A DNA stretch of 64,000 nt from W0P28-013 sp051870755 (GTDB lineage: Bacteria; Bacteroidota; Bacteroidia; Bacteroidales; Paludibacteraceae). Numbering within the stretch: the first letter of the stretch is position 1; each line of letters begins with the position of its first letter. Below, piece by piece: positions 1 through 6,492 of the stretch. The notes under the pieces were generated by a model that was given only the letters and a program-made list of their open reading frames with translations, was not told the DNA's origin and ran no database searches. The position numbers and the translations under genes were made by a program. Location: the NCBI GenBank assembly GCA_051870755.1, contig JBJECE010000021.1, positions 1 to 64,000 of the forward strand, written 5' to 3'.

Positions 1-33
1 CTCCCTGCCGACGAAAACGAGGTAAAATTCCCC

Positions 34-684
34 TTAAAGAACAGGGCGGACGGATAGACCGCAGTAGCGGTCGTTGTAGAACCCGTCCACGCCGTCCGAG
101 AAGAAGTACACGAACCACGCGTGGCCCGGGTAGTCCGTGTAGAGCGAACTCGACCAATAGTAGCCGTCGTAGCCCGCGAAGCCCAAGTCACCGTAGTCGC
201 GAAGGCCCGCCGCAGGGAGAAAGATGGCATTACCATTGGTCAGGCTGGTTACTATGTAACCATGAACGCCTATACCCTTATAATCATCCGTCCATTTCCA
301 TGCGCACTTTTCACGCAGTTCCGTCCATTCGGCATTGGTAGGCATACGCCACGCACCGCCCCAGTTGGCACGGGCAGCATCTCTATCCAATGGTAAAACA
401 GACGGATTTGCAGAATAAGAATAATTCGAATTCGAGTACGAAGATTTTGGCTCGGTTTCGCCCCAAGCAAAATAGTCGCCGTAGCCTTCGGGGCGCACAG
501 CACCTACGTTGTGGGTTGCCCACTTTACACTCAGACCGAGATCCACCCACTCGTAACCGTTTTCGGTGTTGGCGGCAGTGCCGTTATCGCCGTTTTGCCC
601 ATTGTCGGGGCCGTTTTGCGGTTCGCAGGCGGCAAAGGCCGCTGCCACGCAGCACAAGGCTGCAAAAAATTTTAAGTTTTTCAT
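34..684 (-). CDS. FISUMP-like exported lipoprotein
   Basis: The product is 216 residues. It opens with a lipoprotein signal peptide whose lipobox ends in Ala-Ala-Cys at about residue 20, followed by a Gly/Asn/Asp-rich linker. The rest resembles the Fibrobacter succinogenes major paralogous (FISUMP/DUF1566-like) domain common in Bacteroidota surface lipoproteins. Typical marks are EWVDLGLSVKWAT near the start, WRMPTNAEW in the middle, an aromatic YYWSSS strand, and the terminal LSVRPV. It is probably anchored in the outer membrane. No enzymatic role is known to me. The lipoprotein call is firm and the domain name is good but made from memory. Confidence 0.85.
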   Translation of the reverse strand: MKNLKFFAALCCVAAAFAACEPQNGPDNGQNGDNGTAANTENGYEWVDLGLSVKWATHNVGAVRPEGYGDYFAWGETEPKSSYSNSNYSYSANPSVLPLDRDAARANWGGAWRMPTNAEWTELREKCAWKWTDDYKGIGVHGYIVTSLTNGNAIFLPAAGLRDYGDLGFAGYDGYYWSSSLYTDYPGHAWFVYFFSDGVDGFYNDRYCGLSVRPVL

Positions 685-855
685 TGTAATAAAAAATTAA
701 ATTGTAAAAAAAATAAATTGTTTGAAACACACATTTGTTGTGTGCTCTGTCATACTAATGACATTCATCGGCAAAAAGTAACCCGAAATCTCTTGATTTT
801 TGCTATTTTTTTCATCAGAGGTGTTTTTGGGTTGCTGTTTGTCTTTGTCCGATGC

Positions 856-1248
856 CTATTTTACCCGAAACGATTTCGCAAATTGTTGGATAGACATCGG
901 GCATGTCTGCGGTACCAAATGATCAATTTGGGAGTGTACAAATTGTAACCCTTCGTCTGACAATTTTCCGACAACTCCTTGCGAAAAATCTATCAATTCG
1001 CTTGCCTTAATCAGATGCAGAGGAACCAAATAAGTGTTTTCAAACACAACCTGATATTTATCAGGATCGTTGATAAAATGTTCCGCACGCATAGGTACAT
1101 TGGGTATAGGCGAATCTTTTGGCGCACCATGGCTTATAATACAAGCCTCGTAATCGCCATCGTGTTTACCCAAAATGACAATAGGATGAACTTCGTTCTC
1201 ACGACATTTTCCCCAGTAAATGTTTCCAACTTCAATTAAATTGTTCAT
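856..1248 (-). CDS. Small MazF/PemK-like protein (possible toxin)
   Basis: The product is 130 residues with no signal peptide or membrane segment. The N-terminal pattern (EVGNIYWGKC, then HPIVILGKHDG) resembles the first strands of the MazF/PemK/Kid fold, where a Gly-aromatic start precedes an HP(V/I)VIL strand. The C-terminal half has no recognisable motif. Base composition is more AT-rich than the neighbours, which fits an accessory gene. There is no adjacent antitoxin protein gene. Upstream on the same strand lies a structured RNA candidate (about 1350-1614) ending roughly 100 bases before this start. The gene looks real; the toxin-like reading is only a fold-level suggestion. Confidence 0.55.
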   Translation of the reverse strand: MNNLIEVGNIYWGKCRENEVHPIVILGKHDGDYEACIISHGAPKDSPIPNVPMRAEHFINDPDKYQVVFENTYLVPLHLIKASELIDFSQGVVGKLSDEGLQFVHSQIDHLVPQTCPMSIQQFAKSFRVK

Positions 1249-1349
1249 AGTGTTTTTATTATTTTTTTGGTGTGCCTACTCTGTTTTTATCGGATTTTCG
1301 GCATGGATCCGCAGCACCGGAAAGAAAAAATGGGTTGGTGTGTGCGCAT

Positions 1350-1614
1350 AAAAAGAGCGTGGTGCTTTGCTTTTTCATCGGACACTGCGGTTCTGGACGG
1401 ACCATTCTCCCAACTACGAATAAAGCCCACGCTGTGAAACGTGAGCGTCGTGAGCTTACCCTCGGGAGAACATGAAATTGTCCAGATTTCAGTGTCCAAG
1501 TTTTTTGCTTATAACGCTATTTCCTTATATGTCTGTTTCAAGATGCGCACACGAATGGTTCGTGCTTCTATTTCATAGGCAACAATGTTTTTTGTCGTTT
1601 ATGTTTCGATTATT
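1350..1614 (-). ncRNA. Structured RNA candidate, about 265 nt (copy 1)
   Basis: No convincing ORF lies here. A perfect -7 element (TAACTTTG, 1620-1627) starts the unit and a T-run at about 1350-1354 ends it. The transcript can form a long irregular rod. GGACACTG (1489-1496) pairs with CAGTGTCC, TCTGGAC pairs with GTCCAGA, and TTCTCCC pairs with GGGAGAA, with internal loops between. AGCGTGG (1427-1433) can also pair with CCACGCT (1356-1362), directly before the T-run. The last 19 bases, CCACGCTCTTTTTATGCGC, match 17 of 19 with the end of the RNA candidate at 25480-25752. The family is unknown to me; 6S-like or type III antitoxin-like RNAs are alternatives. Confidence 0.5.
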
Positions 1615-1619
1615 CGCCA

Positions 1620-1627
1620 CAAAGTTA
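1620..1627 (-). promoter_or_regulatory. -7 element of RNA candidate 1
   Basis: TAACTTTG on the minus strand fits the Bacteroidota TAnnTTTG consensus. The 17 bases 1611-1627 are identical to the promoter and start region of the hemerythrin-LuxR gene (21282-21298). Confidence 0.6.
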
Positions 1628-1710
1628 CAACAAACTTTTCGAACTATCAACAAAAAAGGCACAAAAAAAAGCGAAACGACTGAAAATCAATCGTTTCGCT
1701 TACTAACCTG

Positions 1711-1783
1711 TTGCCTAACCCGGAATCGAACCAGGATCCTCGGTACCAAAAACCGGTGTACTAGCCATTATACTATTAGGCAA
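1711..1783 (-). tRNA. tRNA-Gln (anticodon UUG)
   Basis: On the minus strand a 7-bp acceptor stem (TTGCCTA/TAGGCAA) closes a 73-base cloverleaf. The T-arm is CCTGG-TTCGATT-CCGGG. The anticodon loop TTTTGGT gives UUG, which reads CAA glutamine codons. The outermost anticodon-stem pair is a C-A mismatch. CCA is not encoded. Its promoter is at 1812-1819. Confidence 0.92.
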
Positions 1784-1811
1784 TACCACAACTCCTTTCG
1801 GTTTTGCGGTG

Positions 1812-1819
1812 CAAAGGTA
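1812..1819 (-). promoter_or_regulatory. -7 element of tRNA-Gln
   Basis: TACCTTTG on the minus strand, 29 bases before the tRNA 5' end, fits the Bacteroidota -7 consensus. Confidence 0.6.
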
Positions 1820-1892
1820 GTGCTTTTTTTGTTACCCGCCAAATTTTTTCGCATTTTTTTATCATTAAATTTTATATTCGGCAAAAATCGTG

Positions 1893-1900
1893 TATCTTTG
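1893..1900 (+). promoter_or_regulatory. -7 element of the CYTH gene
   Basis: TATCTTTG lies 33 bases before the ATG at 1933. It supports that ATG against the longer open frame that begins at 1804 and would read through this promoter. Confidence 0.65.
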
Positions 1901-1932
1901 CAGACAGAAAATCGGCATCAAACCACACGAAT

Positions 1933-2397
1933 ATGGCCATAGAGATAGAACGCAAATTTCTCGTCATCGGCGACGACTACAAGCACACGGCGAACGGCAT
2001 ACGCATCGTGCAAGGCTACATCTGCAACGACAAAACACGCATTGTGCGTGTGCGCATCTACGGCGAGCGTGCCTTTTTGACCATCAAAGACGAGGCAGTA
2101 GGCTTTGCGCGCCACGAATTCGAGTACGAAATTCCGCGTGCCGACGCCGAAATCATGCTGCAAAACATCTGCCAACAACCCATCATCGACAAAACGCGCT
2201 ACCGCTACCCCGCCGGCGATTTGTGTTGGGAAATCGACGAATTTCACGGCGAAAACGAAGGGCTGGTCGTCGCCGAATTGGAGTTGCCGGCCATCGATAC
2301 TCCGTTCGACACGCCTGCGTTCGTAGGCGACGAAGTTAGCGACGACCAGCGCTACTACAACGCTAACCTAATCAATCACCCGTATAAAAATTGGTAA
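1933..2397 (+). CDS. CYTH domain protein (triphosphate-binding)
   Basis: The product is 154 residues, the size of a single CYTH domain. It begins with the signature EIERKFLV (the ExExK motif) and then alternates charged strands, including KTRIVRVRIYGERAFLTIK and FHGENEGLVVAELEL. These place Arg, Lys and Glu side chains inside a triphosphate tunnel. Relatives hydrolyse inorganic tripolyphosphate or thiamine triphosphate, or act as class IV adenylate cyclases. The short single-domain form favours a tripolyphosphatase-type role, which is inference. The ATG at 1933 was chosen because the -7 promoter element lies between it and the upstream in-frame start. Confidence 0.88.
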   Translation: MAIEIERKFLVIGDDYKHTANGIRIVQGYICNDKTRIVRVRIYGERAFLTIKDEAVGFARHEFEYEIPRADAEIMLQNICQQPIIDKTRYRYPAGDLCWEIDEFHGENEGLVVAELELPAIDTPFDTPAFVGDEVSDDQRYYNANLINHPYKNW

Positions 2398-2412
2398 TCA
2401 ACAACAAACATT

Positions 2413-3528
2413 ATGAAACATCACAATTTACTCATAATCAGCACTTTGCTTATTTTCAACGCCTGCCACCGCGCACCGCAGTTCACTGTCGAAGGCACTA
2501 TCGATGCTGCCGCCGGCGACACGTTGTATTTGGAGGAAATCACCGACTCAGCCACCCTATTCATCGACTGCGCCGTGCTGCCTGCCGACGGGCGGTTCAC
2601 GTTCAGTGCCGACCAGCCGAAGTATCCCGAATTTTACCGGCTGCGCATCGACAGCGAAAGCATCGTCTTTGCCATCGACTCGTGCGAGACTATCGGTATC
2701 GCGGGACAAAAAAAGCGCTTTGCCACCGACTACACCGTCACCAACTCCGAAAACTCACAAAAAATACAGCAGTTGCGCAATTCCGGTTTCGACCTTCAAC
2801 GCACCGTCAATGCGGCGCACGCCAATAACACTTGGGACAACGCCGAAATAGTGACACTGATAGAGCAACACAAAACGCTGGCACGCCAAATCGTCATGTC
2901 CGACACGCGTTCGACAGCCGCATACTACGCTGTGAACCAAATGGTTAACGGCATACAATTGTTCCAAGTGGACAATCGCCTCGACCGCAGTTACATCGGT
3001 GCCGTGGCTACGGCCTACAAGGTATTTATGCCCGACAATCCGCGCACCAAACGCCTCGAACAGCACGTACTCGGCGCCATCAGTGCGCAAAACATACTGC
3101 AAACCGACGCCGAACTCATCGGCGCCATCGACATCGAATTGCCGAACCGCTTGGGCGAACATGTCAAACTGTCGTCGCTCAAAGGCAAAGTGGTGCTTGT
3201 CGATTTTTCGGCATACGCGCTCGAACAAGCCACCACGCACACCCTGTTTTTGCGCGAACTATACAACGCGTACCACACCGCCGGATTCGAAATTTATCAA
3301 ATATCGCTCGACGAAAACAAACTATTTTGGCTCGAACAGACACGCGCGGTGCCGTGGGTTTGTGTGCGCGACAAAAATGCGCCCAACTGCAAATATCTGC
3401 TGTCGTACAACGTACAAAGCATTCCGGCGTGGTTTCTGATTGACCGCAACGGCGACATCGTAGCCGGCAAAGATTTGAACGCCGACAATCTGCAGCAATC
3501 CATCGAACGCCAACTCGCCAAACCTTGA
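2413..3528 (+). CDS. DUF4369/thioredoxin-fold lipoprotein lacking the CxxC pair
   Basis: The product is 371 residues. A lipoprotein signal ends at Asn-Ala-Cys (about residue 17). An N-terminal DUF4369-like beta domain follows (FTVEGTIDAAAGDTLYLEE), then a helical middle. The C-terminal domain has a TlpA/ResA thioredoxin fold: LKGKVVLVDF, then SIPAWFLIDRNGDIV with the conserved cis-proline. Where TlpA proteins carry WCxxC, this one reads DFSAYALEQATTH, with no cysteine. Family members normally act as envelope thiol-disulfide oxidoreductases; this one should not do dithiol chemistry and may bind or chaperone instead. Its stop overlaps the start of queG by four bases. Confidence 0.85.
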   Translation: MKHHNLLIISTLLIFNACHRAPQFTVEGTIDAAAGDTLYLEEITDSATLFIDCAVLPADGRFTFSADQPKYPEFYRLRIDSESIVFAIDSCETIGIAGQKKRFATDYTVTNSENSQKIQQLRNSGFDLQRTVNAAHANNTWDNAEIVTLIEQHKTLARQIVMSDTRSTAAYYAVNQMVNGIQLFQVDNRLDRSYIGAVATAYKVFMPDNPRTKRLEQHVLGAISAQNILQTDAELIGAIDIELPNRLGEHVKLSSLKGKVVLVDFSAYALEQATTHTLFLRELYNAYHTAGFEIYQISLDENKLFWLEQTRAVPWVCVRDKNAPNCKYLLSYNVQSIPAWFLIDRNGDIVAGKDLNADNLQQSIERQLAKP

Positions 3529-4436
3529 TTACCGCCGCAGAGATAAAACAAGAAGCGTTGCGGCTCGGTTTCGATGCCTGCGGCATTGCACAAGCCTGCC
3601 ATCTGCCCGACGACGCTGCATATCTGCACACATGGCTCGCCGGCAATTTTCATGGCGAAATGGCCTATATGGAACACTATGCCGACAAACGCGCCAACCC
3701 GCAACTCCTATTCGAAGGCGCACAATCGGTCGTGGTGGTGCTGATGAACTACGCACCATCACACGTTCTAAACAGTACGCAACCACAGATAGCCAAATAC
3801 GCATACAGCACTGATTATCACTTTGTTATAAAAAATAAATTGCGCCAATTACAGCAGTTTATCGATGCACGCGCCACACAGCAGTGCCGGATTTGTTGCG
3901 ACAGCGCGCCCGTGTTCGAACGTCGCTGGGCTGAACGTGCCGGCCTCGGCTGGATAGGCAAAAGCGGCATGCTCATCAATCCGGAGATCGGTTCGTACAC
4001 GCTTATCGGCGAACTGATAACCACGCTGCCGTTAGACTACGACCAACCTATCGGCAGCCGCTGCGGCAGTTGCACCAAATGTATCGACGCCTGCCCTACC
4101 AAGGCACTTATCGGAGCACAGAAGTTAGATGCGCGCAAATGTATTTCGTATCTGACCATCGAAAAGCGCACGCCGCTGACCGATGCCGAAAAGGCGCAAT
4201 GCGGGCGACAACTATTTGGCTGCGATGCCTGCCTCGACGCCTGTCCGTGGAACAAAAAAGCGACACCGCACCACACGCCCGAACTGATGCCGCCAGCTGA
4301 TTTTTTCGAATTGGATTGGGCACACCTCTCGGCCTCGCAATTCAAAAAACGATTCTGCCATTCGCCATTACGGCGCGCCGGTTTCAAAAAAATAAAAGAA
4401 ATGGCGGATTTCATTCTAAACGAAACCCGCCATTGA
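3525..4436 (+). CDS. queG: Epoxyqueuosine reductase QueG
   Basis: The product is 303 residues. It performs the last step of queuosine synthesis, reducing epoxyqueuosine in tRNA with a cobalamin cofactor and two [4Fe-4S] clusters. Visible marks are the GLGWIGKSGMLI stretch of the catalytic domain, then two ferredoxin-like cysteine clusters, CGSCTKCIDACP and CDACLDACPW, separated by CISYLTIEKR. A C-terminal HEAT-like extension found in some relatives is absent, which is usual in this phylum. The start is a TTG overlapping the preceding TGA stop (TTGA), implying translational coupling to the lipoprotein upstream. Confidence 0.93.
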   Translation: MITAAEIKQEALRLGFDACGIAQACHLPDDAAYLHTWLAGNFHGEMAYMEHYADKRANPQLLFEGAQSVVVVLMNYAPSHVLNSTQPQIAKYAYSTDYHFVIKNKLRQLQQFIDARATQQCRICCDSAPVFERRWAERAGLGWIGKSGMLINPEIGSYTLIGELITTLPLDYDQPIGSRCGSCTKCIDACPTKALIGAQKLDARKCISYLTIEKRTPLTDAEKAQCGRQLFGCDACLDACPWNKKATPHHTPELMPPADFFELDWAHLSASQFKKRFCHSPLRRAGFKKIKEMADFILNETRH

Positions 4437-4479
4437 CCTGTCGGCAAAAAAGCCGCTCAATTAACTAATAATCAGTCAA

Positions 4480-6231
4480 TTATTCGTCATTCATTGAAAT
4501 CAGAAATTCTTCGTTGTTGTCGGTGCGCTCGAGTCGGCTTTTCAGGAACTCCATCGCCTCCATCGAGTTCATGTCGGCCAGATATTTCCGCAATATCCAC
4601 ATTTTGTTGAGTGTCGAAGCGTCTTGCAACAAATCGTCGCGGCGCGTGCTCGAAGCCATGATGTCCACCGCCGGAAATACGCGTTTGTTGGCCAATTTGC
4701 GGTCGAGTTGCAACTCCATGTTACCCGTGCCCTTAAATTCTTCAAAAATGACATCGTCCATTTTCGATCCGGTATCGGTCAGCGCCGTAGCAATGATGGT
4801 GAGCGAGCCGCCGTTTTCGATGTTGCGTGCCGCGCCAAAAAAGCGTTTCGGTTTGTGCAGCGCATTTGCATCGACACCGCCCGACAGCACTTTGCCCGAT
4901 GCCGGTTGCGCCGTGTTGTATGCGCGCGCCAAACGCGTGATGGAATCCAGCAAAATCACGACATCGTGTCCGCATTCGGCCAAACGTTTGGCTTTTTCGT
5001 GTACCATGCTGGCCACTTTGACATGGTGGTCGGCCGATTCGTCAAACGTCGAAGCAATCACTTCGGCCTTAACGCTGCGCGCCATGTCGGTTACCTCTTC
5101 GGGACGTTCGTCTATCAGCAAAATTATCATGTAAACTTCCGGATTGTTAGCCAAAATTGCATTAGCCAACTCTTTGAGTAACACCGTTTTACCCGTTTTC
5201 GGTTGGGCGACAATCAAGCCACGCTGTCCTTTGCCTATCGGTGCAAACATATCGACAATACGCACCGACAGCGAGTCGTTTTTGCCGGTTGTCAATTTGA
5301 ATTTTTCGTCGGGGAACAGCGGCGTCAGATGTTCAAACGGCACACGGTCGCGCACAAGTTCTGGTGCAAAACCGTTTATTTTTGTAACGCGCACCAACGG
5401 AAAATACTTTTCGCCCTCTTTCGGCGGACGAATCGGGCCTTCGACGGTGTCGCCGGTTTTCAGTCCGAAGAGTTTGATTTGCGACTGCGACACATAAATA
5501 TCGTCGGGCGACGACAAATAGTCGTAATCTGCCGACCGCAAAAAGCCGTATCCATCGGGCATGGTTTCCAACACGCCTGTGCCAATGAGTATATCATCGA
5601 ACTCGTATGGTTTTTCGTTACTATCGAGCGCGCTGTTTCGCCCATTCGGATTATTTTTCGGGCGATTATTCTGATGTGTTTGCGGTTTTTCGGGTTCTTC
5701 GACCGGTGCCTCTATCGCCGCCGGTTCTGGCGTTGAAGGTTGTGGCAACGCTTGTTTTTCGGCAGGCTTCGGCTGCACATCGCTCGGCGCCGATGCGGTT
5801 TCGGGCTGTGCGTCAGGCTTCGGCTGCATCGGTTGCGGCGTTGCCTCGGCTACCACCGGTTCGGTTTTAGGCACGGCCGGTGCAACTACGGGGTCGGCTA
5901 CGCTTGTTTTTTTATTGTTCTTTTTCTTCTGAGGCTGTTTTTTGTTCGGATTATTCAGCACCACTTTAACGGTTTCCTGCGTATTTTCGCCGGCCGTTTC
6001 GACTACGGCACTTGCCGCAGCCACAGCTTTGCGTTGGGCACCAATACGCTGCCGTTTGCGCGGTTGCGGATTTTGTGCGGCTTGCGCAGCTTTCGATATG
6101 GCTTGTTGATCCAAAATGGCATATTTCAATTGCTGTACATCAAGTGTATCGGCTTTCTTAATGGCCAAATCTTTGGCTATCGCCAAAAGTTCCTCTTGCG
6201 ATTTTTCTTCTAATTGCAAAATGTTATACAT
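4480..6231 (-). CDS. rho: Transcription termination factor Rho with a long disordered insert
   Basis: The product is 583 residues from the ATG at 6231; the in-frame extension to 6285 lacks conserved sequence. A Rho_N domain (residues 1-45) is followed by about 150 residues rich in Pro, Gln, Ala, Glu and Asn that look disordered. Then come the RNA-binding cold-shock domain (GVLETMPDGYGFLRS), the Walker A motif PKTGKT near residue 345, and the Walker B stretch VVILLDSITRLARA near residue 425. Rho is the hexameric ATP-driven RNA translocase that ends untranslated transcripts. E. coli Rho is about 419 residues; the excess is the insert, a known feature of Bacteroidota Rho. The leader of roughly 125 bases may allow autoregulation. 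Confidence 0.97.
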   Translation of the reverse strand: MYNILQLEEKSQEELLAIAKDLAIKKADTLDVQQLKYAILDQQAISKAAQAAQNPQPRKRQRIGAQRKAVAAASAVVETAGENTQETVKVVLNNPNKKQPQKKKNNKKTSVADPVVAPAVPKTEPVVAEATPQPMQPKPDAQPETASAPSDVQPKPAEKQALPQPSTPEPAAIEAPVEEPEKPQTHQNNRPKNNPNGRNSALDSNEKPYEFDDILIGTGVLETMPDGYGFLRSADYDYLSSPDDIYVSQSQIKLFGLKTGDTVEGPIRPPKEGEKYFPLVRVTKINGFAPELVRDRVPFEHLTPLFPDEKFKLTTGKNDSLSVRIVDMFAPIGKGQRGLIVAQPKTGKTVLLKELANAILANNPEVYMIILLIDERPEEVTDMARSVKAEVIASTFDESADHHVKVASMVHEKAKRLAECGHDVVILLDSITRLARAYNTAQPASGKVLSGGVDANALHKPKRFFGAARNIENGGSLTIIATALTDTGSKMDDVIFEEFKGTGNMELQLDRKLANKRVFPAVDIMASSTRRDDLLQDASTLNKMWILRKYLADMNSMEAMEFLKSRLERTDNNEEFLISMNDE

Positions 6232-6364
6232 AAAAAAAATAGAATTGTGTGATAAGCGACTACGAATATGGCATACAATAAACATGCCACAAATACATGC
6301 TATTCAAAAAAAGGGGTTGCAAACGATGAAGCAAGGTGCGCTCCACCCTAATTGTTTGATGGTG

Positions 6365-6372
6365 CAAAATTA
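6365..6372 (-). promoter_or_regulatory. -7 element of rho
   Basis: TAATTTTG on the minus strand, 133 bases before the rho ATG, fits the consensus and implies a long 5' leader. Confidence 0.5.
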
Positions 6373-6429
6373 CAAATAATTTCGCAAACCACCAAATTTT
6401 ACGTCAAAAAAAAGGTATTTTTTGCCTAC

Positions 6430-6462
6430 AAAAAAAGCCGTAACTCGTCAATGAGTTACGGC
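6430..6462 (-). terminator. Terminator of the EF-hand membrane protein gene
   Basis: A perfect 10-bp stem GCCGTAACTC/GAGTTACGGC with a 6-base loop is followed on the minus strand by seven T residues, 31 bases after the stop at 6493. Confidence 0.85.
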
Positions 6463-6492
6463 CTGATACTATGGCACACTGCCACGCGCAGA

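Noticed and set aside
718..948. 76-codon open frame with a hydrophobic stretch
   Set aside because: It overlaps the 3' end of the MazF-like gene on the other strand and continues into AT-rich intergenic DNA; there is no promoter and no similarity to anything I know.
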